A stretch of DNA of 64,000 bases. Origin: Polaromonas sp. GTDB taxonomy: Bacteria > Pseudomonadota > Gammaproteobacteria > Burkholderiales > Burkholderiaceae_C. The translations under genes and the position numbers were made by a program. Under the pieces are notes generated by a model. That model had not been told where the DNA came from. It saw only the letters and a program-made list of their open reading frames with translations, and did no database searches. Below are positions 1 through 8,817 of this stretch, piece by piece. The DNA is taken from positions 1-64,000 of the forward strand of contig NZ_JACPOF010000018.1 of assembly GCF_016185115.1 (NCBI RefSeq), read 5' to 3'. The first letter of the stretch is position 1, and each line of letters opens with the position of its first letter.

Positions 1-1
1 C

Positions 2-112
2 AGGTCAGACGTGTTCGATTACATCGAGGGTTTCTACAATCGAGTCCGCAGGCACAGTCATCTTGACCTTCTGAGCCCGCTGGCATTCGAGCAGCTTCGT
101 ACTGGAAGCTGA
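2..112 (+). CDS. IS3-family transposase OrfB, C-terminal end (partial)
   Basis: The frame opens before the window and ends at TGA 110-112. The visible residues include YIEGFYNRVRRHSHL and SPLAFE, the usual C-terminus of the DDE integrase-core (rve) transposase of IS3 elements, in which a tyrosine/asparagine/arginine-rich helix precedes an 'LSPxxFE' tail. It catalyses cut-and-paste/copy-out transposition of its element. Only about 36 residues are visible, so the subgroup cannot be settled from the protein; the terminal repeat suggests the IS3 group. There is no sign of damage in the visible part. Confidence 0.85.
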   Translation, partial: RSDVFDYIEGFYNRVRRHSHLDLLSPLAFEQLRTGS

Positions 113-114
113 AA

Positions 115-141
115 TGTGTCTACGAAAACGGGTCAAGTCCA
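115..141. repeat. Terminal inverted repeat of the IS3-type element
   Basis: These 27 bases read outward as TGGACTTGACCC...GTAGACACA, start with TG as IS3-family ends do, and lie directly between the transposase stop and the fnr junction. The matching left end is outside the window. Confidence 0.65.
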
Positions 142-684
142 CAGTTCGGATTTCGAGAAGCCGCGTGCCTGGAGGCGCTGGACAAGGTTGAGCAGAAAGG
201 CGGCGAGGCGCTCTTCGGCGCGCATGCTTCCCAGCAGGAGCATCACACCATGATCGCGTACGATCTCGCGACTCATGATTTTGTGCACATGGTGCTGCAG
301 GGAGTTCACTTCCCTCGAGATTTCTTCAATCCGGTTAAAGGGCATCACACAGGCTTCGGCATCTTCAAGTGCGATCGCATCGCATGTGTGGACGTCGTTC
401 ACGATGCCATCAAGACCAATTATTTCCCCGGCCATCTGGAAACCCGTGACCTGGTCGCGACCATCTTCTGTGGTCACGCAGGTTTTGAAGAAGCCGCTGC
501 GAATGGCATACAGCGAGGTGAATTTGTCACCGGTATGGAACAGCGAGGCGCCGCGCTTGACCATTCGCCTTGTCGCCACCAGTTCATCTACCTTGCGCAA
601 CTCCTCCTTGTCCAGCCCCATTGGCAGGCAGAGCTCACGCAGGTTGCAACTCGAACAGGCTACTTTGATGGTTTCTTTAATCAT
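133..684 (-). pseudogene. fnr: FNR-type oxygen-sensing regulator, 3' end lost to an IS insertion
   Basis: FNR is a Crp-family regulator that senses oxygen through a [4Fe-4S] cluster and activates anaerobic and microaerobic genes. The N-terminal cluster ligands are present (CSSCNLRELC near residues 10-19, plus a central Cys in HTCDA near residue 101), as are the cyclic-nucleotide-like beta roll and the start of the dimerisation helix (EERLAAFLLNL). After residue 181 the frame enters the insertion sequence and stops two codons later (WT, then TGA). Intact homologues continue for about 60 more residues carrying the helix-turn-helix, so this product cannot bind DNA in the normal way. It is divergent from hemN, a usual FNR target and neighbour. 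Either the gene is dead or another FNR paralogue exists elsewhere. Confidence 0.85.
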
Positions 685-807
685 TCAATTGCTTTTTTTG
701 AGTCCATGAAAGGAGGCCCATTTTGCAAGGCATGAATCGGTAGTTCACAGAAGAGGCAGCAGGCGCTATTTTATCCAGGTCACTGGTTTTGTTGTGCGTG
801 TTGACGA

Positions 808-821
808 TTGATCCATGTCAA
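808..821. promoter_or_regulatory. FNR-box-like site upstream of hemN
   Basis: The sequence TTGAT-CCAT-GTCAA matches the TTGAT-N4-ATCAA FNR/Anr consensus with one mismatch. It lies about 55 bases upstream of the hemN start, in the fnr-hemN divergent region, where oxygen control of hemN is expected in proteobacteria. Confidence 0.6.
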
Positions 822-876
822 GGTCTTCTGCACAGTTTAGCGGCAAAGTATGCGCTAACCCTGAGGATCCTTGTTC

Positions 877-2259
877 ATGAGCGTTGTTTCGCCTGATTTG
901 CTTCGCCGATTTGACGGGAACGGCCCGCGCTACACCTCTTATCCCACCGCGGACAGGTTTGTGGAGGCATTTGTCGCCGATGACTACATTCAGGCGCTCG
1001 AGCAGCGTCGTACAGGGGCGGCCGCGATGGCCTTGCCGCTGTCCCTCTATGTGCACATCCCCTTCTGCGAATCCCTTTGTTACTACTGCGCCTGTAACAA
1101 GATCATTACAAAACACCACGGCAAGGCCGACGAGTATCTTCGCTACCTCGACAGGGAAATCAACCTGCACACGGCGCATCTCGGTCTCGGCCAGGTGCTG
1201 ACCCAGTTGCATCTCGGTGGAGGCACGCCTACCTTCATGAGCGATTTGCAGCTTCGCGCATTGATGGCCATGCTGCATCGCAGTTTTACTTTTGCGCCAG
1301 GCGGCGAGTATTCAATTGAGGTTGACCCGCGCACGGTTGACGTCAACCGGCTTGCCGTGCTGGCGGAGCTGGGATTCAACCGCTTGAGTTTCGGTGTGCA
1401 GGATTTTGACCCCGCTGTCCAGAAAGCGGTGCACCGTGTTCAGCCTGTGGAGCAGGTTTTTGCTCTGGTTGAGGCCGCACGGACGCAGGGTTTTGAGTCG
1501 GTCAATGTGGACCTGATTTATGGTTTGCCCCAGCAAACACCCGAATCTTTCGATCGCACCCTTGCACAGGTTGCGGCACTCCGGCCTGACCGGGTTGCGT
1601 TGTATGCATACGCCCATTTGCCGGAACGGTTCAAACCCCAAAGGCGTATCGCTGCGGCCGAGCTACCCCCGGCATCCAGCAAGATCGCCATGCTTTCGCA
1701 ATCGCTGGCTGCGTTTGATGCGGCGGGCTATGTGTATGTAGGCATGGATCACTTTGCCCTCCCTGGTGACGCTCTGGCTGTAGCCAAGCGGCAGGGACGA
1801 CTGCATCGTAATTTTCAGGGTTACAGCACCCAGCCGGATTGCGATCTGATTGCTCTGGGGGTTTCTGCGATCGGGAGGGTGGGGGCCATCTACAGCCAGA
1901 ATGCAAAGACCCTTGAGGAGTATTACGACCATCTTGACCAGGGGCGGCTTCCTGTGGTCCGTGGTCTGGCCTTGTCCAGGGATGATCTGGTCAGGCGGGC
2001 GGTCATCATGGCCTTGATGTGCCAGGGCGAACTCCAGTTTGAGTCCATCGAGCTGGCCTACCTGATTGATTTTCGCCACTATTTTGGGGCCGAAATGGAG
2101 GCGCTTTCCGTGCTTGCTGGCCAGGGGCTGGTTGTTGTGGGTCCTACTGGTATCAAGGTCACTGCGGATGGCTGGTTTTTTATCCGGGCAGTGGCCATGG
2201 TGTTTGACCGATATCTGCAGGCTGATCACACCCGTGCCAAATTTTCGCGCATCATCTAG
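877..2259 (+). CDS. hemN: Oxygen-independent coproporphyrinogen III oxidase (radical SAM)
   Basis: HemN oxidatively decarboxylates coproporphyrinogen III to protoporphyrinogen IX without oxygen, using S-adenosylmethionine and a [4Fe-4S] cluster, in haem synthesis. The radical-SAM motif is plain: HIPFCESLCYYCACN (CxxxCxxC plus the HemN-specific extra Cys) near residue 65. It is followed by the GGGTPTF motif, and the C-terminal HemN domain is complete. The length, 460 residues, is normal. I chose ATG 877 over the in-frame TTG 871 because GAGGA at 863-867 is well spaced for it. The gene is divergent from the truncated fnr and has an FNR-like box upstream, so it was probably an FNR target. A TauE/SafE-like membrane gene follows after 36 bases. 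Confidence 0.95.
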   Translation: MSVVSPDLLRRFDGNGPRYTSYPTADRFVEAFVADDYIQALEQRRTGAAAMALPLSLYVHIPFCESLCYYCACNKIITKHHGKADEYLRYLDREINLHTAHLGLGQVLTQLHLGGGTPTFMSDLQLRALMAMLHRSFTFAPGGEYSIEVDPRTVDVNRLAVLAELGFNRLSFGVQDFDPAVQKAVHRVQPVEQVFALVEAARTQGFESVNVDLIYGLPQQTPESFDRTLAQVAALRPDRVALYAYAHLPERFKPQRRIAAAELPPASSKIAMLSQSLAAFDAAGYVYVGMDHFALPGDALAVAKRQGRLHRNFQGYSTQPDCDLIALGVSAIGRVGAIYSQNAKTLEEYYDHLDQGRLPVVRGLALSRDDLVRRAVIMALMCQGELQFESIELAYLIDFRHYFGAEMEALSVLAGQGLVVVGPTGIKVTADGWFFIRAVAMVFDRYLQADHTRAKFSRII

Positions 2260-2295
2260 GGTCAATGCCCACCCGTTCATGATCAGTACGCCCTG

Positions 2296-2982
2296 ATGCA
2301 AACCACGCTTGCCTTGACGGCCCTGTTCATGGGTCTTGCAGGTGGGCCGCACTGCGTGGCCATGTGCGGTGCAGCTTGTGCGGCCATAGGCCGTTCCGGC
2401 GATGGCCGCAACACGCGGTCAATGTGGACATTCCAGGCAGGCCGGGTAGCGGGTTATTCCCTGATGGGCGCGCTGGCTGCGGCATCCATGCAGGGCCTTG
2501 GCTGGCTCAGCATCCATTCGGCAGCGCTGAGGCCGGTGTGGAGCCTTTTTCATGTAGCAGCAGCATTCATGGGTTTGATGCTGCTGTGGCGGGCGCGCCA
2601 GCCAGTGTGGCTTGAGGATTCCGCGCGCCATGTCTGGATGCGGGTGAGGGCTGTCACGGGTGGATCAGGTGGGCGGCCGGGGGCTGGCGCGCTCCTCCTG
2701 GGCGTTGTCTGGTCGCTGCTGCCCTGCGGCCTGCTGTATTCCGCCTTGCTCGTCGCGGCGCTGACCAGCAGCATGGTTGAGGGCGCAGCCGTGATGGCCT
2801 TGTTTGCGCTGGGAAGCAGCGTCTCGCTGATGGCTGGTCCATGGCTGTGGTTGCGTTTGCGCAGGCAGGGCTCGGGCCAGTGGGCCATTCGGCTGGCGGG
2901 TCTGGCCTTGCTGGTGACGTCGGTCTTTGCCTTGTGGATGGGGCTTGTGCACGACACCGCCCCATGGTGTTTGGCGCCTTAG
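2296..2982 (+). CDS. TauE/SafE-like (DsbD_2-type) membrane protein
   Basis: This 228-residue polytopic membrane protein has about six hydrophobic segments and the signature GGPHCVAMCG near residue 16, typical of the 'sulfite exporter TauE/SafE / DsbD_2' family that sits beside ccoGHS, fnr and hemN in betaproteobacteria. Members of that neighbourhood are thought to help cytochrome cbb3 oxidase assembly or copper handling; nothing in the sequence proves a substrate. The second conserved block, LLPCGLLYSALLVAA near residue 148, is a Pro-Cys motif in a membrane helix. It lies 36 bases downstream of hemN on the same strand and is probably co-transcribed with it. 'Sulfite exporter' is a family label rather than a demonstrated role. 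Confidence 0.75.
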   Translation: MQTTLALTALFMGLAGGPHCVAMCGAACAAIGRSGDGRNTRSMWTFQAGRVAGYSLMGALAAASMQGLGWLSIHSAALRPVWSLFHVAAAFMGLMLLWRARQPVWLEDSARHVWMRVRAVTGGSGGRPGAGALLLGVVWSLLPCGLLYSALLVAALTSSMVEGAAVMALFALGSSVSLMAGPWLWLRLRRQGSGQWAIRLAGLALLVTSVFALWMGLVHDTAPWCLAP

Positions 2983-3130
2983 GGTGCACCTATTGCGTGC
3001 CTGGACGGCACACACGAAGTCAGCCGAAAAAATAAAATTAGCTCTTACAATTCTGGTTTTCAGGCGCAGCCACGCCCTGCAGGCGCGGGTTTTCAGTCAA
3101 CTCAACCAGAATACCGACGGATCAAGAGTC

Positions 3131-4294
3131 ATGCCAAAAAAGCAGTTGTTGTCGTTCGCAGTCCTGACCCTCGCACTTTCGGCTTGCGGTAAAAAAGAAG
3201 ATCCTCCCGCTGCACCGACAGTGCCTGCCGCTGCCAGCAGCGCACCGGCCGCAGTTGTCAGCACCGAGGAAAAAGTCCTCAATATCTACAACTGGCCTGA
3301 TTACATTGCCAAGGACATGGTGGCGAACTTCGAAAAGGAGTCCGGCATCAAGGTCAACTACCAGACCTTCGAGAACAATGAAGCGCTACAGGCCAAGCTC
3401 GTGGCTGGCAACACCGGCTACGACATCGTTGTGCCCGGCGCTGTGTTTGCCAAGGGCCAGATAGATGGCGGGCTGCTTCAAAAGCTGGACAAGGCAAAAA
3501 TCGCCAATTACGGCAATCTGGATCCGGCCATCATGTCCAAACTGGACAAGATCGATACCGGTAACGCCTACCTCGTGCCCTGGGCCTGGAGCTTTACAAC
3601 CGTCGGCATCAACAAGGCCAAGGTCACCAAGGCGCTGGGCGGCACCCCGATGCCCGAGAACGCATGGGAACTGGTGTTTAACCCGGTCTACACCGCCAAG
3701 CTCAAGTCCTGCGGCATCGCTTTCCTTGATTCTCCGACAGAGGTGATTCCGCCTGCAATGCATTTCCTTGGTAAAAATGCCTATTCCAATGACGCAGCTG
3801 ACCACAAAGCCGCAGGCGAGATGCTGGCCAAGGTCAGGCCACATGTCCGTCTGTTTTCCAGCACCATGATTGATGATCTCGCGGCAGGCAAGGCGTGTGT
3901 GGCGCTGGGCTGGGCTGGTGACATCAACATTGCACGTGGCCGCGCTCTCGAAAACAAGAACGGCAATGAGGTCGAAGCACTGTTGCCCAGCACCGGCGGC
4001 TTGATTTTCTTTGACAACCTGGCCATTCCCAAGGATGCGAAGCACCCCAACAATGCGCTGGCGTTCATCAACTATTTCCTCAAGCCGGAAGTGTCTGCAT
4101 CGCTGACCAATGAGTTGGGTTACGCCACGGCCAACAAGGCCAGCCTTGCCAACGTCAAGCCCGAACTCGCCAAAGACCCGGCCGTGTTCCCGGATGCGGC
4201 CAACCTGCAGAAGATGGTGTCGCCGTCGAGCTTCAGCAACGAAGCCCGACAGTCCATGAGCAACGTCTTTACCCTGTTCAAAAAAGGCTCCTGA
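3131..4294 (+). CDS. potF: Periplasmic polyamine-binding lipoprotein of an ABC transporter
   Basis: This is the solute-binding protein (PotF/PotD type, about 387 residues) that delivers putrescine or spermidine to the PotGHI transporter. It begins with a lipoprotein signal ending in LSAC near residues 16-19. The binding-protein fold starts at VLNIYNWPDYI, the N-terminal motif of PotD/PotF proteins. A longer frame opens upstream at 2927, but the signal peptide fixes the start at ATG 3131. The stop TGA is followed directly by the GTG start of the ATPase gene. Specificity (putrescine versus spermidine) is inferred from family and operon order potFGHI only. Confidence 0.88.
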   Translation: MPKKQLLSFAVLTLALSACGKKEDPPAAPTVPAAASSAPAAVVSTEEKVLNIYNWPDYIAKDMVANFEKESGIKVNYQTFENNEALQAKLVAGNTGYDIVVPGAVFAKGQIDGGLLQKLDKAKIANYGNLDPAIMSKLDKIDTGNAYLVPWAWSFTTVGINKAKVTKALGGTPMPENAWELVFNPVYTAKLKSCGIAFLDSPTEVIPPAMHFLGKNAYSNDAADHKAAGEMLAKVRPHVRLFSSTMIDDLAAGKACVALGWAGDINIARGRALENKNGNEVEALLPSTGGLIFFDNLAIPKDAKHPNNALAFINYFLKPEVSASLTNELGYATANKASLANVKPELAKDPAVFPDAANLQKMVSPSSFSNEARQSMSNVFTLFKKGS

Positions 4295-5398
4295 GTGGCC
4301 GGGGTAAATCTGTCGGAAGGCTTTTTGCGGACCGACCAGCTGGTCAAGCGTTTTGACGGTGTTGTTGCAGTAGATGACGTCTCACTGTCCATCAACAAGG
4401 GCGAAATCTTCGCGCTGCTGGGCAGTTCGGGCTGCGGCAAGTCGACCTTGCTGCGCATGCTGGCCGGTTTCGAGACACCTACGTCCGGGGCCGTGGTGCT
4501 GGGTGGCGTTGACATCGCCTCCATGCCTCCGTACGAACGCCCCATCAACATGATGTTCCAGTCGTATGCGCTGTTTCCGCATCTCAATATCTGGGACAAC
4601 ATTGCTTTTGGCCTTAAACGCGAGGGCATGCCAAAGGACCAGATTGCTGCGCGGGTTGAAGAGATGCTCAAGCTCGTCCAGCTGGAGACATTTGCCAAAC
4701 GCAAGCCGCACCAGCTGTCCGGTGGGCAGCAGCAGCGGGTGGCATTGGCGCGCAGCCTGGCCAAGAAACCGAAACTGCTCTTGCTTGATGAACCCCTGGG
4801 TGCGCTGGATAAAAAGCTCAGGGAGCGCACGCAGTTTGAACTCGTGAACATCCTGGAGTCGGTAGGCGTGACCTGCGTGATGGTGACGCACGATCAGGAA
4901 GAGGCCATGGCCATGGCCTCGCGCATTGCCGTGATGAGCCATGGCCGCGTGCTTCAGGTAGGCACGCCGCGCGAGATTTACGAACATCCGAATTGCCGCT
5001 TTGTGGCTGACTTCATCGGAAACGTCAATCTGTTCGAAGGTGAACTGACGGTAGATGAGGTCGACCGGTGTGAGGTCACCATTTCCCAGGGGGTGGTCAA
5101 TGTGGGCCACGGCATCAGCGGTTCACTGGGTATGGCCGCTGCTGTGGCAGTACGGCCAGAGAAGATCCACATCTCGAAGTCACGTCCCGAAGATGTAGCG
5201 GTCAATCTGTTCACCGGCCGGGTGAAAGAAATTGCCTATTTCGGCAGCTACAACACCTTCATCGTCGAGATGCAGGGTGGCCGCCGCATCAAGATCACCG
5301 AAACGAATACGACCCGGCATGAAGGCAGCGCCATCACCTGGGAGGACGACGTGTTCTTCTGGTGGGACGACATTGCGCCTGTCGTGCTGACCCAATAA
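4295..5398 (+). CDS. potG: Polyamine ABC transporter ATP-binding protein
   Basis: This is the ATPase subunit that powers polyamine import. It has Walker A (GSSGCGKST, near residue 43), the ABC signature LSGGQQQR, Walker B (LLLLDEP) with the D-loop, and the switch His in VTHDQEE. A C-terminal TOBE domain (residues about 280-365) is present as in PotA/PotG. At 367 residues it is full length. The GTG start at 4295 abuts the potF stop, so the two are translationally coupled. The next gene, potH, starts 14 bases after the stop. Confidence 0.92.
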   Translation: MAGVNLSEGFLRTDQLVKRFDGVVAVDDVSLSINKGEIFALLGSSGCGKSTLLRMLAGFETPTSGAVVLGGVDIASMPPYERPINMMFQSYALFPHLNIWDNIAFGLKREGMPKDQIAARVEEMLKLVQLETFAKRKPHQLSGGQQQRVALARSLAKKPKLLLLDEPLGALDKKLRERTQFELVNILESVGVTCVMVTHDQEEAMAMASRIAVMSHGRVLQVGTPREIYEHPNCRFVADFIGNVNLFEGELTVDEVDRCEVTISQGVVNVGHGISGSLGMAAAVAVRPEKIHISKSRPEDVAVNLFTGRVKEIAYFGSYNTFIVEMQGGRRIKITETNTTRHEGSAITWEDDVFFWWDDIAPVVLTQ

Positions 5399-5412
5399 GC
5401 TTGTTGCCGCGC

Positions 5413-6324
5413 ATGAAAAAACCGGGAACTTTCCGAATCAGTCTGGGCAGGCGGTTCGTGATTGCCGTGCCCTACGGCTGGTTGCTGGTATTTTTTGTTC
5501 TGCCTTTCCTCATCCTGCTGCGCATCAGCGTCACGGACATGGGCAGCGGGGTCGATCCCTTCACGCCGCTCATTGACAGCGGCCGCATCATGCTCAAGCA
5601 TGACAACTACCTGTCCATCTTCAGCGACGGCACAGGTGCAGGGGGCACTATCTATGTGGATGCCTACAGGACCTCGCTCAAGTACGCTTTCCTGACGACG
5701 CTTTGCTGCCTGCTGATAGGGTATCCGTTTGCCTACTTCATGGCACGTGCAAGGGCCTCCGTTCGCCCGGCGTTGCTGATGCTGGTGATGCTGCCATTCT
5801 GGACATCGTTCCTGTTGCGCGTTTATGCCTGGAAAGGAATCCTGGCTGATCAGGGCGTGCTCAACAACCTTCTTCTGGGCTTGGGCATCATCCATGAGCC
5901 ACTGGTCATGCTTTACACCGATGTGTCGATGCTGGTGGGCATGACCTATGTCTATTGCCCCTTCATGATCCTGCCGCTCTACGCCAACCTGGTGAAGATG
6001 GATTTGCGCCTGATTGAGGCTGCGCACGATCTGGGTGCCAGTGCGTGGAAAGCCTTCTGGCTGATCACCGTGCCGCTCAGCAAGTCGGGCATCATCGCTG
6101 GCTCAATGCTCGTCTTCATTCCCGCAGTGGGAGAGTTCGTGATCCCCTCCTTGCTTGGCGGTGCGGAGAACATCATGATTGGCCGTGTCGTCTGGGACGA
6201 AATGTTCAGCAGCAACAACTGGCCGCGTGCAGCCGCCTTGTCGGTCGTGATGATCGTTGCCATCCTGGTGCCTCTGGCCTGGTATTACAGGTCCAGCGAT
6301 GCAGCTTCGGGAACAGGGCGCTGA
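5413..6324 (+). CDS. potH: Polyamine ABC transporter permease, first subunit
   Basis: A 303-residue inner-membrane permease with six predicted helices and the EAA loop (IEAAHDLGASAWKAFWLITVP, near residues 200-220) that docks the ATPase. The usual PotH extracytoplasmic region lies between helices 1 and 2. I placed the start at ATG 5413, just upstream of a basic N-terminus, rather than at the earlier in-frame codon at 5362, which lies inside potG. It pairs with potI to form the membrane channel; the two genes are one base apart. Confidence 0.9.
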   Translation: MKKPGTFRISLGRRFVIAVPYGWLLVFFVLPFLILLRISVTDMGSGVDPFTPLIDSGRIMLKHDNYLSIFSDGTGAGGTIYVDAYRTSLKYAFLTTLCCLLIGYPFAYFMARARASVRPALLMLVMLPFWTSFLLRVYAWKGILADQGVLNNLLLGLGIIHEPLVMLYTDVSMLVGMTYVYCPFMILPLYANLVKMDLRLIEAAHDLGASAWKAFWLITVPLSKSGIIAGSMLVFIPAVGEFVIPSLLGGAENIMIGRVVWDEMFSSNNWPRAAALSVVMIVAILVPLAWYYRSSDAASGTGR

Positions 6325-6325
6325 C

Positions 6326-7195
6326 ATGGCAGGCAATGCAGGAGCCGGCAAACGTCTGGGTGAAAAACACCTCGGCCGTCTGTGGCTGGCGCTGGTGTAT
6401 CTTTTTCTCTACATCCCGCTGATTTTTTTAATCGTCTTTTCCTTCAACAGTACGCGGCAGGACGGCATCTTTACCGGTTTTTCCCTGCGCTGGTACCAGG
6501 CATTGGTAGATGATCCCCGCCTGGTGGAAGGCTTCTTTCTGTCATTGAAGGTGGCGCTGATCACCGGCACGCTGTCTGTTGTGCTGGGCAGCTTTGCGGC
6601 GTTTGTTCTGGTGCGCTACAAGCGGTTTTCAGGTCGAACACTGTTCTATGGGCTGGTGAACGCGCCTCTGGTCATGCCTGAAGTCATCATCGGGCTGTCA
6701 TTGTTGTTGCTCATGGTTGCCGTGCAACGAACACTTGGTTTTCCCGAGCGTGGCTTTGTCACCATCGTCCTGGGCCATACGCTCCTGGGCATGGCTTACG
6801 CGACGGTGGTCATCCAGTCACGCCTGAGTGAGATGGACAGGTCAATAGAAGAGGCTGCCATGGATCTGGGCTGCCGCCCCATGCAGGTGTTTTTTCTCGT
6901 CACGCTGCCCAACATTGCGCCCGCGCTTGTATCTGCATGGCTGTTGACCTTCACCTTGTCATTTGATGATGTGGTGATCTCCGAGTTTTTGTCAGGCCCC
7001 GGTGTCACGACCTTGCCGCAAGTCATCTTCAACTACGCCAGGCGCGGGGTGAACCCGTCCATTTACGCTGCAGCCACCCTGCTGATCGCTGCAGTGTCGC
7101 TGGGCATCATTGCCTACAGCATCTTCATGATGCGGCGGCAAAAACGCCTGGACCGCGAGATCAATGCGGCGGTGCGTTCCACTGCGGCAGCGTAG
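6326..7195 (+). CDS. potI: Polyamine ABC transporter permease, second subunit
   Basis: This second permease half (289 residues) has six hydrophobic segments and the EAA motif (IEEAAMDLGCRPMQVFFLVT near residue 173). The start at ATG 6326 follows the potH stop by one base, so the genes are coupled. Helices and the periplasmic loop match PotI/PotC. Its 3' end overlaps the convergent EamA gene by 35 bases. It completes a potFGHI set; no local regulator is visible. Confidence 0.9.
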   Translation: MAGNAGAGKRLGEKHLGRLWLALVYLFLYIPLIFLIVFSFNSTRQDGIFTGFSLRWYQALVDDPRLVEGFFLSLKVALITGTLSVVLGSFAAFVLVRYKRFSGRTLFYGLVNAPLVMPEVIIGLSLLLLMVAVQRTLGFPERGFVTIVLGHTLLGMAYATVVIQSRLSEMDRSIEEAAMDLGCRPMQVFFLVTLPNIAPALVSAWLLTFTLSFDDVVISEFLSGPGVTTLPQVIFNYARRGVNPSIYAAATLLIAAVSLGIIAYSIFMMRRQKRLDREINAAVRSTAAA

Positions 7196-8087
7196 CCAGC
7201 ACAACGCCAATCATCGCAATGCCAAAGGCGCCGATTTGTGCGCCGCCCAGTTTTTCACCGAGGAACAGCACACCAACAGCTGCAGCGCTGATGGGCAAAA
7301 GCACGGTGAACACGCCGGCCTGGCTCGCCGGCACTGTTTTCAGCCCGGTCATCCAGAGCCAGACAGTCCAGACGCTTGCCGCCATGGAATAAAACAGAAG
7401 CAACATCCAGCTCGAACTGCTGACCGAGGCGAAGTCAAAGCGCCATGCCGCCCACAGGCCCAGGGGCGTCACCAGCGCAAACCCCCACAGATTGATCAGC
7501 GCGGTGATTCGTTTCGGGCTCAAAACCCCTGTCAGTTTTTTCCCTATGACGGCATATGCCGCTTCACATATGACAGCCCCCACCAGCAGCAGATTGCCCA
7601 GCCAGGCATTTTTTGCCGATAAGCCTGGCTCCAGATTCTCCGCAACGTGGGGTGTGGGGTCGTGCTTTGAGACCGACACAAGCACGACGCCTGCGACTGC
7701 GCATGCAATCGCGAGTCCGGTGCGAAGGGTGATACGTTCACGTAAAAATAACCAGCTCAATAGCGCTACCGTCGCCGGGATGGACGCCATGATGACGCCC
7801 ACCGCAACGGCGCTTGTCATGCTTACGCCAAACAGCATGCAGACCGAAAACAGGAAGTTGCCCAGGAAGGATTCCAGAAACAGCAGGCGTCTGGTCTGCT
7901 TGTTCGTGGCCTCCTCACCCGCAGGCTTTTTCAGCCAGTGAAGCATCGCTGCGCCCCCAATACCAAATCGCAGCCAGGCCAGAAGAAAAACAGGCAGGGC
8001 GGCAACAAGCGGTTTGGAGAGCGCGACATAGCTGCCCACGAGCGACATGCTCAGGGCAAGACAGGCGTAGGCCAGAATGCGGTTCAT
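7161..8087 (-). CDS. EamA/DMT-superfamily transporter
   Basis: A 308-residue membrane protein with ten predicted hydrophobic segments arranged as two EamA repeats (about residues 5-140 and 155-300). It has the typical N-terminal helix with SKPLVAALPVFLLAWLRFG and the second-repeat motif LLPISAAAVGVLFLGEKL. Such proteins are drug/metabolite or amino-acid exporters; the substrate is not readable here. It is convergent with potI (35-base overlap) and starts 59 bases from the divergent cyclotransferase-like gene. Confidence 0.85.
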   Translation of the reverse strand: MNRILAYACLALSMSLVGSYVALSKPLVAALPVFLLAWLRFGIGGAAMLHWLKKPAGEEATNKQTRRLLFLESFLGNFLFSVCMLFGVSMTSAVAVGVIMASIPATVALLSWLFLRERITLRTGLAIACAVAGVVLVSVSKHDPTPHVAENLEPGLSAKNAWLGNLLLVGAVICEAAYAVIGKKLTGVLSPKRITALINLWGFALVTPLGLWAAWRFDFASVSSSSWMLLLFYSMAASVWTVWLWMTGLKTVPASQAGVFTVLLPISAAAVGVLFLGEKLGGAQIGAFGIAMIGVVLATLPQWNAPPH

Positions 8088-8146
8088 GACTATGCAGTTT
8101 GTGCCATTTTGGTTTCAATAATGCATCACTTTGAAATCTGAAAAAT

Positions 8147-8581
8147 ATGCCTCCGGAAACCCGCCACGTTTTTGTCTATGGCACTCTGTGCAGCGGGGAG
8201 CAGCGCGACATCAACAATCTGAATCCGCGTCCCCGTTACATCGGTGAGGGCTCCGTACCCGGCACGCTTTACGACCTTGGAAGCTATCCAGGCATCGTGC
8301 TCGGCGGGCAGGGTACCGTGCGCGGTGAGGTGTATCGAATCAGCGCGGAGCTTGAGACCAAGCTGGACGAAATTGAGGAGGTCTGGCCCCAGCAGACTGG
8401 TGAGTATGCGAAACGCGAAGTGCTGGTCCGGCTGCAGCGGAACGGAGGAGGGGATAGTGATGGCCGCACTGCATCGTGCCTTGTTTATGAAGTCGCAGGG
8501 GCGCAAACCCGGGGAAAGGTATTGATTGAGAGTGGGGACTGGGTGAAATACAGAAAGCTGAGGACGCTCACGGCTGATTGA
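8147..8581 (+). CDS. Gamma-glutamylcyclotransferase-like (AIG2 family) protein
   Basis: The product is 144 residues with the AIG2/GGCT fold signature VFVYGTLCSG near residues 8-17, then GTLYDLGSYPG and VRGEVYRIS. The family cleaves gamma-glutamyl peptides to 5-oxoproline or acts on related amines. The usual catalytic Glu region (LDEIEEVW, residues about 68-75) is present. The start ATG 8147 has only a weak ribosome-binding site. It is divergent from the EamA transporter and is followed by a long A/T-rich spacer before aceA, so it is probably a single-gene unit. Confidence 0.8.
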   Translation: MPPETRHVFVYGTLCSGEQRDINNLNPRPRYIGEGSVPGTLYDLGSYPGIVLGGQGTVRGEVYRISAELETKLDEIEEVWPQQTGEYAKREVLVRLQRNGGGDSDGRTASCLVYEVAGAQTRGKVLIESGDWVKYRKLRTLTAD

Positions 8582-8771
8582 GATGGCTCGGTTTATGCAT
8601 GTTCATACGGCAGGTGATGGCAGGTGCGCAAATTTCACAATTCAGCATGTGCTTTTCTTGATGTGAAATTTAAAAATGGTGCACTGCAAAATAATTTCTC
8701 AATACAAGAAATTTAATTTCATATTGTGGATATATTTTTGCAACTCGTTGATTTTAAAAGAGATTAAATTT

Positions 8772-8787
8772 TGTCTTATATAAGACA
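8772..8787. promoter_or_regulatory. Perfect 16-bp palindrome upstream of aceA
   Basis: TGTCTTATATAAGACA is its own reverse complement. It contains GTCTT-N4-AAGAC, the same geometry as a second palindrome 29 bp downstream (centre to centre). It lies about 92 bases before the aceA start in an A/T-rich spacer. It is probably an operator for a dimeric regulator; the A/T-rich two-fold form would fit a GntR-family protein, but that is a guess. Confidence 0.6.
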
Positions 8788-8799
8788 TAAGAGATAAAT

Positions 8800-8817
8800 A
8801 AGTCTTGTAGAAGACTT
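8800..8817. promoter_or_regulatory. Second GTCTT-N4-AAGAC palindrome upstream of aceA
   Basis: AAGTCTT-GTAG-AAGACTT repeats the half-sites and 4-base spacing of the site at 8772-8787. Its end is 61 bases before the aceA start codon. A 29-bp centre spacing (just under three helical turns) would allow two dimers to bind on nearly the same face. Confidence 0.6.

Larger units (their letters stand above)
1..141 (+). mobile_element. Right end of an IS3-family insertion sequence (partial)
   Basis: The left window edge cuts through an insertion sequence. It contains the 3' end of an orfB-type transposase, then a terminal inverted repeat whose outward-reading strand begins TGGACTTGACCC and ends GTAGACACA. 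This resembles the IS3-group ends I know (TGATCTTACCC...GGACACA-like). The element ends in CA at base 141, where the reading frame of fnr on the other strand breaks. The other end, and the rest of fnr, would lie left of the window. Confidence 0.8.

Noticed and set aside
2927..3130. Longer N-terminus for the polyamine-binding protein
   Set aside because: The upstream extension overlaps the previous gene and would bury the lipoprotein signal; ATG 3131 is the sensible start.
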